Positions 1-13,766 of a DNA stretch of 64,000 nt are shown here, one piece after another. Every line of letters begins with the position of its first letter. Position 1 is the first letter of the stretch. The stretch is from Serilophus lunatus (taxonomy: Eukaryota; Chordata; Aves; Passeriformes; Eurylaimidae), in the NCBI GenBank assembly GCA_013399895.1, contig VXBA01001184.1:863750-927749 (forward strand). The letters run 5' to 3'. The notes below the pieces were generated by a model, which was not told the origin of the DNA, did not search any database, and was given only the letters and a program-made list of their open reading frames with translations. The translations under genes were made by a program, and so were the position numbers.

Positions 1-2032
1 TTCCTTCCCCGGTCTGAAATGCACATATTTTAGTTCTAATAGCGAGTTTAATTCAAGGAACTTGTGACTAATGGAGTGAACATCCTTGTCTCTAACATCA
101 GCTGTCTAATTTACAAAATTGTATATTAACCTGTAATTCATAGCTGTTACATGGAATGGCGTTTTCAGTGCTGTTACAGAACAGGAAAGGGTCTGTTTCC
201 TTCCAGAACAGCCACTGTACACAGTTTTAGCGCTGGGTTTGCTCGAGCTAAACAACCAAGAGGAAGGACACCCGCAGGTGGAAGTGACTGCCAGAATGTC
301 ATGCAGAGAAATGACATTCAAAAGGCAACTTGTAAACAGTTCTAGATGGCAGACAAGCATGTTACTTTAGAGCATTGACAACATTGCCCATCTCCTATGA
401 AGGCATCACTGCCAGAACATTACCTAATTTTAAAACAAGAAAAATCACCTCAGATGGGTGACAAACTGGAAACTCTTTGAATCCAATCCATGGCTTTCAT
501 GATTATGAAGTGCCAAACCAATATAAAATCCACAATTCTCAAGAGATATGTAGAAAGCATGCATAAATATTCTCACAACTCAGTAATTACTTATTAATTA
601 CTTATCTCAATTTTTCAGTATTTAAAAACAAAAAGAAATTATCTAGTTTATGAAAGTTGAAAAAATCTCTGCCTAGCTCTCAAATGTATGCCTTATTCCC
701 AAATGTATGTCTGTAAAACACTAAACTCTTCGACTAGTAATTTGGGGTTTTTTAGTAATTTGCTTTTGCATTAAGAATCTACTAACAGTTAAAATATCAC
801 ACCGATGCTGAGATTATGAGCAGAAATAACAGCCTGGCCAAGGTACCTCAGCAGATCTATGTGTTGTATATATCATACTAATATTGAAATTACAGGGAGA
901 GGCATAAGTACCAAGATCACATGATGCAATGGCAAAATATAAAATATATCCATTCAGTTGGAGAAAAATAAAAGATATAGTATGCTTGTTTTTTTTAAAG
1001 GATATTGTTTATGATAAAACAAACATTATTTCCCTTTGAAGAGGTAAATATTTCAAATTGGCCTATCCCTAATAATGTACACATTCAAAATTAAATCATC
1101 AAACCTTGCATGTCTGGGAAATGTCAGCTTTCACATTACAAATGTAAAATTTACAGTACTTACTAATATTCTGCTTTCTGCCCAATGTCACTTTGTGTTT
1201 TGGGAGAGCTATGAGGGACAACTAGGATAAATCAACAACTGCTTCACTCCTACTTGGCAGTTCCTATGCTCTTATGAAACTATCATCTGTGATTATCAGG
1301 CTGTTTATAATCTACTGAGGGTAGGATGTGATTTGCAATATTAAATGGGATCAGTGCAATCATGTAGCTCAATTCCCATGTGCCCCTTTGAAAATCTGCT
1401 CACTTTTGTACTTAAACTCCTCTTCCCCTACAGAACAGAGCACTGATTCCTCTTACAGTGAGATGAATCCCTTCCCATGTGACTTCACATGTCAGTCTAT
1501 TCTAATCACTTTCAGCTGCCTCTGCTGTTCCAAGCACAGCAGAGACATGTGAAAGGGCTATCAGAAGCTTTCCTTAGGACCTCCACCAGACAGGAAACAG
1601 ATTACTTTGATGACTCTAAGATGAGGATAAGGATATTTCCGATACACCAACCTACTGTAGACAAAAATAATGCTAAACACATAAATGCTGGTTATATTGT
1701 ATGACCTAGAGGTTGGGTACTTTCCAAACTTTTTTTTCTTTGACTGATTTACTACTGTACTAAGTAGCTTGTCAGAGGAAAGCCAGTATTGTTTCCCACT
1801 AGTGTAACAATATCAAACAAGGTCAGGATTCAAATAAAAAAAAAAAAGAGGGTAAAACAAATTCCCTTGTACTGCATGGGAGCATGAAGAATCTGGGGAT
1901 TTTTGTGTGTGTGTTTGTAATTTCCTCATATGTAATAACTAATTTGATTTTTCTGAAGGTTTTTGTCATAGATGTGTAACATACACATAAATACATATGT
2001 CCATAGTTTGCACACATACACATATGCATTTT

Positions 2033-2034
2033 GC

Positions 2035-2067
<33 letters not shown>

Positions 2068-2068
2068 G
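2033..2068. repeat. Compound (TA)n(CA)n microsatellite
   Basis: A pure TA run passes into a pure CA run of about nine units. The neighbouring 1.98-2.03 kb is also rich in ACATA. It is a typical intronic microsatellite, likely polymorphic in length. Confidence 0.95.
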
Positions 2069-2760
2069 AGAACACTTTTCTTACCTCTGTGGTATAACAA
2101 TAGCTTTTAATTTACAGTCATATTTTGATATTTACTACTTGCAAGTTATGTTCACACACTTTATCACAAAAATAATTAGAAAGAACATCATTTAATATCT
2201 AAAATTAGTGGCTATATCTATAACATCCGTCTTTCATATATAGACATAAATTTCTGTATTTTTTCTTTATTTGAAGAACTGAAAAAAGATTAATCAGTCT
2301 AATAATAAAAATTTTTATATGGCAGTCAGTTTATCTCTTTCACTGAAATACAGTGTAATAAAGAATTTTTGGAGGAAGTTAGAAAAATGTACTTTATAGA
2401 AGTAGTCATGTTGATTTCAGAAGTGTTTAATATTAATTTTTTAAAAAATATTTTTTCTAGATTTTTAGATTTCAATTTTACTCAGTCTCCATTTCTGAGA
2501 ATTAACCATAAAGCAGCTATTGTTTCAACTACTTCCTACCAGTTTATAGAGTGTTGCTGATTCTGCTCTCATTTATGATTTAACATCTGAGTCTTTCCTT
2601 CAGTCTTCCAAAGGGACAAATAACAGTATATTATGGAAAATGGGTTTGCTGCCTCATCAGATTGCACACTTATTTATTCTTTATTTCCTTTTCACATGAA
2701 ACATACTATGAAGTTTTTACATGCTGTGTACACATTACCATTTGTTACGTAAAGGTATAC

Positions 2761-2845
2761 ACTACATATGGTGCATGCATTGCATGTATGTGTATGTACA
2801 CGGGTTTGTACATAAATATGTACATACATACATGCACACACAGTA
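2761..2845. repeat. Degenerate GTAT/CATA-rich simple sequence
   Basis: Interleaved GCATG, TATGTG, GTACA and ACATACAT words form an alternating purine-pyrimidine stretch ending in CACACACAG. It is a decayed microsatellite. Confidence 0.7.
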
Positions 2846-5800
2846 GGAGTATTAGGACATAATATTTCATCTTCATGGTTTTTCCTCAGACAAGAATAGA
2901 ACCTCACTACAGTGTTTCCTATTTTTTTTAAATGCACAAGAAGTTAGGGCACAGGCAGACGAGGAATGAGAACACAGCAGGGAAACTTCATCTTGGATGA
3001 TCACAGGTTTTGGACACCAAGGGGAAAAGAGATCCTCATTTGATGTAATGGTTTCAGATCCAAGAAAATTTTGGAGCAATGCCAACTGGGGACCTAAGAC
3101 CATTAACATTGATAGAGGGGAAACTGCTTGAGCTATGATGTTCTTTACCTAAAATCATCAATTAAATTGACAAAAAATTACGTCAAAAGAATTAATTCAA
3201 CCTAAGACAGTTTTTCTACGTATAGCTGTTTGTAGCTTGTACTCTTAACTTTTTTTGTCCTAACTTCTTATTTCCAAAAACAAAATAAGAGTAAAATCTG
3301 CAGAGTGATCACATGAGAATTATATAAACTAAGACATTAATCTTAGAAACTCTCAGCTTGGAAAGCAGGGGGTTGAATTTTATATCAACCTAAATATGCC
3401 AAAGTCCAAACTAGATATTGAAAACATTATTATTGAAGGACATGACATAATCCCTTATTTTAGAGAGTGATACCCAGACACCACGAGTCTTGGTTATAAT
3501 TGTACTGGCATATAAATCTGTACAGATAATTTATATTGAATCCAAGTAAGGAAACAGAAAGCAGTCAATCCTCCTTTTAAATCCATGAAGGGCTTGAGTC
3601 AGTATGCCTCTCAGAGCAGTTGGAAGACTCAATACAAATTGTAGTGGCATCTTGTGCTTTCTTATAAGATCACAGAGAGAAGGAAAAAAAAAAACAAAAA
3701 CCAACAAACTATAAATCTGTAGTCTCTCATTTTATATAATAGCTCGTTCATTAAAACACTTGCACACTTGATGAGTGGCCTAGATTTATTTCTGCTGTCT
3801 GCATCAGAAGATTCAAACTCACACTTACAGAAATTCTCTAACCACAAAGTTGAGTGATTGTATGAGTTTACATCACTGAGAGTTTGTCTATTATAGAGAA
3901 AAATAATTTCAGAATTCAAATCCACTAATAAATTGGAACTGTGGCACAAATGCAAAAGCAGAAGTGATTTCTAAGTGGGAATAATTATGGTTGAGCAACT
4001 TTAAATTAGTTTCATCTTTACTACATCCACAGGTAATGGAAAAGAGCTACAATTTGCACAAGTTAACATCAAACCCTTGAATGAGTCGGTACACTGTGTA
4101 GCTATTTGCTTTTCTCACTTTTCCAACTGACATGCAGGTGTTGCCATTTTGATCTCTTCTGTGATGATGGAGAATTAGGACGAGTAACTCTGTTAGCAAC
4201 AGCTAAACTCGAGCATGGATTTACTGAAAGGGCAGCAGAGCAGAGTGCACCTATCTATTAACAGTGACAGGTGTTATGTTATGGTCCCAATGTTATGCCT
4301 TCTTCTTTCCTCCTTTGAAAAAAGACTGGTTTCCAGACAACACATCATCCTAAAAAATTAATTGTGGCTTCCAAGTTTTGAAAGCCAAAAATATTACTAA
4401 ATCAAAAGCTTTGTTTTATCCAATGCCTTGTCTCATTCATCAAAACACAGAAGAGAAAGTGACTGCTTGAGATAATCTTTCACTTACAATAAATCTAATT
4501 CAAGGAAAAAAACAACTTTAAATTGAACTCTGAAGCATCATTTTTGTTAAAATACAGCTTCTGCTTCTACATGTCACATTAGATATACTGTTACATTCAA
4601 CCTAAGATATTTTACCATTCTTTATGTAACTACCTACCAGTTCACTAGATATTTCATCAACCACACTGACAACCAAAAATAAATTTTCAAGAATGTACAA
4701 AACCTTCAAATTTGTGTTAGAATCTGATCTGTATTTATATGTTACTATAAAGGATGTAACATACTATTATAAATGCTATGGGAAATTAAAAAAAACAAAA
4801 TATGCAAAGTCACATTGAATTTACTGTGATAATTGTCTTCCAAAAATGGCAAAATTCTCTGGGCAAGAACTTAACTTCCTCAAAATACTTTCATGCACCA
4901 AATTCTCAAACAACATGAAACAGTAATTTATTTTTCCCTTTATATGACTAACTCCCATCAGTAAATCACTGTTTCAGGCAGGCAGAACAGAGTTTAGGAA
5001 TTCAGAGATTATACTTGCATGGAAATTCTTTTTAAGAAAAATCTATGTGGTTAAATTAGCTTTTGAAACACAAAGAGGAAGAAAATGGCTTGTTCTGGGG
5101 AGGAAAAACAACCTAACAACAATAAAACCCACACCAGAAAAAAAAAAACCAGCAAAACCAAAACCAACAACATTTAACTGAGGGAAAAGAGACCAAAATG
5201 AATGCATTTCTTAGCATTTTCAACACAACAGCACTTATAAACATTTATTATAAAGAATAGGTTATTCAAAGAATCTAAAGTCACCATGGAAGAACCTTGA
5301 AGCAAGACAGGAGGACATCTGCCATGATATGTTGATATATCAGCACTTTTGAGGACAGAAATACTCATTTTGACACATAGATTAAAAGAAATCTTCATTA
5401 AAATACTCTCACTAACAATCATTGGTAATTTTTTACAAGTACCTTTTGCATAACTGAATTATGGTAAAACCTGTAATAATTCTACACTAAGCAATCCTGA
5501 CCATTTACCATTATACTTGAAAGCTAAGATAAATATTTTGCTATGGAATGTCTGCTTCTGTGTTTATTTGCCATTAAAAAGGAGGTTTGATTATGCTAAT
5601 TTGTACTAAAGAAGTGCTTATCAGCCATTTATATCAAATTTGTATTGAGATTTCATTACATTATGTGACAAAAGATGATTAATCTAGCTATCTTGTTTAA
5701 AGTGATTGCTACATTTTAAATTACTAAGCAGTCTATTAATTCACAAAATCACAGATTTTTCCATCTTTGCTCCCATATACATACCTATCACTCCTCTTCC

Positions 5801-8800
5801 TCAGTAAACATAAACATCTATTAAAGTATGTTTACAATAACATCATATATCATTACTAACTTATTGTTACAAGCATTGCAAGGAATTTTACTTTGCAATT
5901 GTATTTTTGGTTTACATTTTTTCACATTCTATATACAAAGAGATTATTGGTCGAAGAGAGGACTATGCTGCTAGCATGAGATGTTTGCCTCCCTCAACTA
6001 AGGACACTGAAAAAAAATTAATATTAAATAAATAAAAGCTAAAATCTGTTTTACCACATTAAAACATTAGTCTATATTCAGTATCCCATATATTGTTACA
6101 AGGAACATGTATTTCTAAATCAATTTTAACTTCAAACATTTCTATTTCAGAGTATTTTCTTTCTCAACTTCAAAATAAATTTACCTCTGAATTATAAGGT
6201 CAAAATTAATAACTATACCTGCTGGCCACTAAAATTAAAACTAACTAATCCTTTCAGAAATCTATCTAAAGACACCTACTGGAGGCCATGCAAAGTAGTA
6301 GTTCTGCTCTTTCTGGGTGGAGTGATACTCTTCCTAAACCGTGTTCATACATAATTGTGATGAAGATATTGATTTGATCTTCCTTTTTAAAATTGCTAAG
6401 AAATCTTCTCTTAGATTAGGGTCCTAATCTGTTTTCAATATTATCATACTCACTGTTGGATGCAGAATTAAATAACCTCATTAGTACTTCCTACATTGAA
6501 TAGCAGGAAAAGATACTGATCAGCTTTTGTCAAGTTATTTTCCCTTCCTAGAAATTCACTGTTAAAGAGCCCAACCCCAGCCACAGCAGTTACTGTCCTG
6601 AAAGACAGAACAAGTTTTTCTGATGCAGAACCAGTATTCCTGGAGCTAGGGAAAGAGAGAAAGAAAGGACAACATAAGTGCAACCCCAAGAGCTTCAGAC
6701 ATCATGCTGAAATTCAGCCAATTCTTTACTTCACATAAGCAAAATACGCAATAATCTCTACTACAACCTTCTTAAGTCTTTTTAAACAGCTGTTAATTTA
6801 ATTTAAATTCACTTATTTATAACAATTTTATGCTAAAGATAAAAATCTGGCATTTTTATATTTTCCTGATGCAATTTCAAGTTTCGTTTTCTCATTCAAT
6901 CATCAAACTATTTGATTACTTAACATCAATCTATTAACAACTGTAATCTAAAAATTCATTCTGTAACTAAGGCAATTCTTATCACACCCAAGAAAATTAT
7001 TTGTAGAGACAGTTTCCATGACTGGAAAAGATTGGAAAAATTTATCTCCCTCCATCTTGCACTGTCTAGCAGGGTTTCTATCTCCTGGTTAGAGACACTA
7101 GCTATCAGAAAACTAACATCAAGCCCCTGCACTCATACAGCAAATGTTCCTGCTAATACTTTAGAGGCAGGTTTGGTTTTGTGTGTGTGTTTTGTGGGGG
7201 GTTTAGGTTTGTTTGATTGTTTTTGCTTTTAGTTTTTGTTTTATTGGTTTATTTTTTGTTGCTTAATGATAATTCATTGGCTAACACATCCTCTTTTTTC
7301 AAATTCTCAAATATTGACAGAAATTTATCCACAAAAAATGCATGGTTTTGGGGAAGCCTGTGAACTCTACCAGTAGCCTACTAGGCACAGCACGAAAACT
7401 TAGCAGAAAACACACAACTGTTTTCCACAAATCAGCTGTATTACCATTACTGCTATTACAGTTAAAGAAGAAACACAGTATATATTTTGACATTAACTTT
7501 TGCAATAATGTAGAAAAGGACAGTTTATGTCAATTCCAATAGCAACATCGTTGGAATTGGTCACAATTGCCTCATCCCCAAAAAACTCTGCAACAACTAC
7601 AAAATATGACACAGACACCCTTCATCCTTTCTGGGACAGAAGCGACTCATCTCAGTCATTTCCTTAGGTGAGTTATTAGACTTAGGATTGGATCTGCTGA
7701 TCAGTGTCAGAAGATGACAACATCTAATATATTCACAGACTTATGTGTCAAAAGTTTATAGAGAAAAGTAATGTCTTTAACATTTTGAGACACTTTCATT
7801 CTCTGAGGAAATACCCCTTATTGTCTAATCAAAATCTAAAGCATCTCAGGAAATCCAAACTCTGTCAAATATGTAATATATTTCTGTGAACATACACTAT
7901 AAAAAGATTAAGTGTAAGGAAAAAAATTATAAAAGTACGTTTATGAATAAAAGACAAAAGGTATGGCATAAAATGGCTTGGCTATAATAGTTTAAACCTG
8001 AATATATGACTGGCTTTTCAAGACATTAAATATTTATTCTTTCTGTACCTTTAGAACTGTTGATTCCCAAGCATACAAAATTTGAATTTGCCATCTAAAA
8101 TCCTAGCCTGGTGTAGAACATCTCACTTTCCTGTTCTATTTTGTAAGTGCTAATAATGGTTTACTTGATAAATGCTACAAATTAAACATGGCAACATCTA
8201 TTTTATTAATTAAACAAAACTTCTATGTCCAGTTCTACAGTTCAGATTGAGAGAAATCAAGAAAAGGAAAATACAGCAGCATGACACCTTGGCTATTTCC
8301 TTGCCAATAAAAATATCTCTGTGTCGTATAAATCGCTGTACTCAGCTGTTAAAGCCCATAGCAGATAATGTTACTCAAAAGTCAATCACTCCATGGCCAA
8401 TCATTTAATATCCACCTGATTTATAAAGGTCCATGTCTTGTATTAAATGCCAAATCACAAATGTTACTCTTGTACATAAAGTCAAAAGAAGGTCACCATA
8501 ACACACTAAGAGATGTTTTCTGAGGGTTTTTTTGCTAATCCAGCATTTAATTACCTAGGTGTAAAAATGAACATCTAGAATCTTATAAGGAATATAAAAC
8601 TGTACACCTTTGTGCTCACTTACACTGCTTTATTCACATTTGCAAATACAAAATACATATTCAAATGAGATTTGACATTAAAAAAATATCACAATCAAAC
8701 ACCATTTTACTTCCCTTCTAATCACATCTTGGAAAGGCTGCAAGGCATTGCAGGACTTAGAAGTGAAATGAATGGAGAATGCGAACTAAAATGAAGTTCA

Positions 8801-11599
8801 CAACACATGCAGAGACACATCTGTTCTTCTTATGAAAATTAAAACTTTCAAATGAAAACTGCATCACCTGAAACTGAGAGTTTAAATATTACCTATTCAA
8901 AAGTGGAAAGGCAATGCTTGCAAGGTGAATGCCAAGATTGGAAATCTGTGGCTTTATTATTCTGTTCTAGAATATCTCTGAAGGTGGTGCACGACAAAAT
9001 GAGTATTATCTGTTTTCAAAATAATTTTAAAACACTGAGAAAATAAAGCTGAAAATTAATAAGGACATGTGAATGATCAAAACCTCTCCATCAGTGTGTA
9101 GCTAAAATGAGCAAAACCAAAAGATTGATGCCAAAGCTGCTATAAAGCTGCAGATAGCACAGTTAATCACATTAAAGGCAATGAAGCCCAGTACCTATAA
9201 ACCCCTGTCAGGTATCTGGTTTCAAACACAGGGAACTAATAGACAACAAGAGTCCAAAAACAGGTGATTAAAGCAAAAAAGTTTCAGTGGTTGCAAAGAA
9301 TCCAACAAACAGAGCCTTTGATTGGACTGGGATTGCTGAAAAAGGAGCTGAGTAACTTCACGTTCACAACTGATACAAGAATGAGTTCCCAGTGGCCCAA
9401 CTCCACAGAAAAAATAAAGAATTCTCCTTGGCAAAGAGGCTGCCAGGAGCAGCAACATGCCCTTGGTGTCCCTGCCTGCGGCTTTGGGACACAACTCGGT
9501 TAATTTGTGCAGCTACTGTTGATGTCCTTCTCCTCCTCCTGCCCCAACACAGGGAACAGCATGAGGCTGCTCTCACTCTTCCCTCTTTCTGTTCCTCTGG
9601 CCTCCCTTATATAGCATGGGAAAAATAATTTTTGCCCACACTACAAAGCTGCCTGCAGCTTACTCTGGAGGGGCAAAAAGAAAGTGCTATGCACTCTATC
9701 TTACACTTTATTAAAAGAGCAGAAATAAAGGGTCACCTTATAAAACGCAGAACGCAGCCTGGTACAAACACATCCCAGTAAATTTCAACAAGATACTCTA
9801 TCTAATTTGCTAGTAGAGGATAATATCAACCTTTAAAGATTTTTATATGCACAAAAAAAATCACTCAATGTCTCATTTGTGTTCATTCAAAAAGCAATGT
9901 GCCCAGTGAGATACAAACTCTACCAGCTCAGCCACAAGTTCTTCACTAGCTCATGCAACCAAGACAAGTCATCTGCCTCTGAAGCACAGAGAATCCTGCA
10001 GTCATCATCACAGTTTTGTCTGAAATACCTGATAGAAGCCAAGGTGACAAGTTAGTGACGAGCAGGGCCGCCATACATGTACATTAAACTTCAAAACAAA
10101 AATTCTCCATCATTAAAATAGACTAACAATAGTATTTTTTAATTTCTCAAAGCCTTGAGTACAATTGCCCATTTGGCCTCAAATGTCTTTCCATTTCTTA
10201 ATTGAAACAATGTACATTGTAGTCTGCATGCAACAGAATACTAAGTGCATCAATGTTCCTTCCACAGGGTTTTTGAGTCACTATAAATGTATATAAATTA
10301 AAAATATTTTAGGTGGGCCCTTTTTTCCTCCATTTCACACAAGAGTACATAAGCACACATTAGCCAATTTGCATCTACACAGCTTTTTCCACATCAATCC
10401 CAAAAGTCAATCCCAGGAGGCATTAGTTATTTAAATGCTATTGACAGCTTCATGAGAAATTCATCATTGTGCTCACAGTGAAAGGAGACTGACTTTGAGT
10501 CAGATAGTGCCTGAGTTTTGGACAGTTGCTATTAGACACATCTTTTTAATCAGAGATTACTGCATCAGGTAGGGAGCTTCTCTTGCAACGCTTTGCCTCC
10601 AGGAGAATGAGGCAGATTACTTTCTAGTATAAAAGGACAAATCTGATGAAAAACTTTATAACCTGACCTTAGGGAAACACATATTCTGAAAAAATGACTG
10701 AAACTTTCTTCAACTACACAGGGTTGTGATCCATAATTTATTAATGCAAAGAACTTTTATATCCTTCAAGCCTGTAGTAAAGTATGAATTACTTAACCCA
10801 CAATTATATTAAAGATTATGTATAACAATTCAGGAAACCAACCTAGAATTACTGAATATATATCTGGATGACTTTTTTTTGATAGCTGGAACTGTAGTTT
10901 CTGATAAAACAATAAATTGAAGCTCCAGTTGCAAGCCTATATTCTTCATGTATTTTCCCAAGCAACACACAATGTTTCAATACTTGGTCTTTCTGTCTTG
11001 AATGATTTCTAGAAGAATGTATTTAATCCACCAAAGGCGAGATACTGTTCTTACTGACAAGTAAGAAAAAAGACACACAGCAGTTACTGTGTTCTGAGTT
11101 GGAGACAAAGGATAATAGGCATGAGAACAGGCATTTTCCAAGAGCCTAGGGAAGTTTTGTTCCCACACATAAGATCCATAATTGCTTAATATAAAGGAAA
11201 ATTCACCCCAGAACCATCTCTTTGTTAATTCCAATATCAAAACTCAAGATTGGTATGAAATGTAAAAGGAGAAAATAGAGGTGGGGCCTGGAGAAGTACA
11301 GATATCACATCATCACTTCCACAGCACTGCAAGAAGTCTCAATCATACAGGAACTATAACATATAAGGAAATAGCACTGACTTTGTTCAGACAGCTCTCA
11401 GCAATGCAGGCTTAGCTCATCTGCCTGCTGTCACAGTAGACACCACTGGGAATAGAAGCCAAAACTCTGTCTTGATTTCAATATTACAGAGCATATGAAG
11501 AGATACTGCAAGTGGAAAAAGCACTGATGTGGAACTTTAGGGCATCTTTGAATTGCTTTACTCTTCCCTCAATCCAGACCTTTTCAGTTTGCCTTGTTT

Positions 11600-11648
11600 C
11601 TTCAGTTTACTGAAGTTTCTGAAGAAGTCTCTTCTTCTTCAGTTTACT
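11600..11648. repeat. Cluster of short palindromes and a direct repeat
   Basis: CTTCAGTTTACTGAAG (arms of seven around TT) is followed by GAAGAAGTCTCTTCTTC (arms of seven around TCT). CTTCAGTTTACT then recurs 37 bp after its first occurrence. This looks like local slippage or templated duplication in intron 3. Confidence 0.6.
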
Positions 11649-13702
11649 TGTTACTTTTCAGTGACTAATTCTCACGTTGCTAAATAATATCACTGAAACA
11701 TCTGGATACAGCAGTAGGAACAGGTGGAGAATTTACCCATTTGCTACAGATTAATAACTATAAATAGGACATTGCAAAAGCAATTACATTTAAGTCCATA
11801 CTACATTTTAGATGTAAGTGTAAAAATGCTGCATAAAGTTTGGCAGCAGCAACAATACCCAGCCACCCCTATAAGCACCCAAAAGAGGAAAGTAATTTGG
11901 TACTGATCCACAGAAACAGCACAAAAAAAATTCAGGAAGAGTAAGAATTGAGATGTTATTAGATTTAAAAACAAGACCAGCTAAAGGGTTAAAAAAGTGA
12001 AAATACTCATGAGGAGATGAAAATATATTTAAAGGAACTTGGGGAAATTATAGAAAACTATTTTTAAAGTGTTATTAACACTTGCCACATTTGAAGCGAG
12101 AATGAAGCAAAAAATTAAATATCTCAAAATAAGCTTACATTGAGAAATTCATGAGAAGGTTGCTTCTCAGAGACATGCTATTTTCATGTTTTCCTAGATA
12201 TTTCACTTACACAGAAGACAAACTCTGGTCAATGCTTTTTGATATGATTAAAGCAAGGGGAGTGAAGAGAGGTTACCAAACACTGACAGACAGGACCCTC
12301 AGGATCTGTGCCATTCCCATGAAGCACACTGTTTTCCTGGATAGCATGATAGATGTACTAATAGTCCACTTTTTAGAACTTCAGCTGCATGGAAAATATA
12401 CAAAATGTACTTAGATGGGTTCAGTTCACTCTAAATGTAAGTCTCACTTCACATTCAAAGTTATATAATCAGTAATGGAGCAGCATTGCCATAAGGCTAA
12501 GATAAAACGAAGATTAGTCACTCTGACTATGCTGAAGCATCTGTCAAGGATATAATTTCATAGTGTTTTTCTTGGACCTAGGCCACACTTGCCACATTGG
12601 CTAACAAGATGGCTGAAATTAAAGATCATAGTTTCATTGCAATTCAGTCGCAATGAAAGAGGTAACTTTATAACTGCACTGGTAAAACTAAGTATATATT
12701 GTTACTGCCCCATCCTACCACGCATCAAGGGTATCACAAAAGAAAAGATGTTTGGCAATTTGAAGTCAAACTCCAGTCCTAGAGTCAGGCACAAAGTCAA
12801 AGGCACATGCAGTTGATGAGGTTTGGGAGTCTCCTCAGAAAACAAAAGTGACAGGTTGAAAAAAGTTATCACTGAACTTACCTAAATTTAAGACACATTG
12901 GCAGAGCAGCAGGTAGGGAATACACTACAGCTACACCTGACCAGTCCCCAAGATACTTAGTTTAGCCCCATTTATGTACACAGGTGAAAACTAGTGCTTG
13001 TGTGAAAGAATATTCCTTTAAAGTGCCAATGTTTCTAACGAAAAGAAACAAACTAATACATCCATAAAACTCGTGGAAAATTGCGAGCATGAAACTGAAA
13101 TCTTACAGTATGTAACAGTAGCTACAAGTAATGTGATAAAACAGGCGGAATATACTCCATGCTGGAATATAGTGCAGTGGCAGACATAGCACAGACAGTG
13201 CAGAGGAAGAGTTATTCCATGAACTTTCTGCTCAGACTTGGGCTTGTTGCTGATCCAGAAGTCAAACTCCTTAGTTGGATATATAATTTGACAACAAAAC
13301 CAATCATATAAAACATTAAAAACAAGTTTTAAAGTAGGTAAGTGATTATCAAAAGCCCAGTTTATACATTAACACAAATGAAACCAGACTAATGAGAACA
13401 GATGGTGTCTTGGGGCAATTATTTACCCTTGCTAATGCATAAAAGTGCAATAAATGTAGCTATTAGCACAGGAATGCTTTCATCCATCTGTAATCTCAAC
13501 ATTCACTAAATTATTGGGGAAAGTAATAAACCTGAAGGTACCTTTACCTTCTCCACATTAGAAAAACATAACACACACTATGAAAATTGAAGACTAGAGA
13601 AAGAGACCTTTGCAATGAGTCCACAACCACATAAAAAAGAACAGAAGTTGTGCCAAGCACAAAGTTTACATTTTTCTCTACATGTGAACTTTAGAAATGG
13701 TA

Positions 13703-13766
13703 ATAACAGGTTGGACTTGATGATCTCTATGGTCCTTTCCAACCTTGCTAATTCTGTCTGTGTAAT
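13703..13766 (+). mobile_element. Short CR1 3'-terminal fragment
   Basis: CAGGTTGGACTTGATGATCT followed by ATGGTCCTTTCCAACCTTGC and ATTCTGTCTGTG is the CR1 3' terminus. Only about 60 bp is recognisable, in intron 3, opposite to PCLO. Confidence 0.85.
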
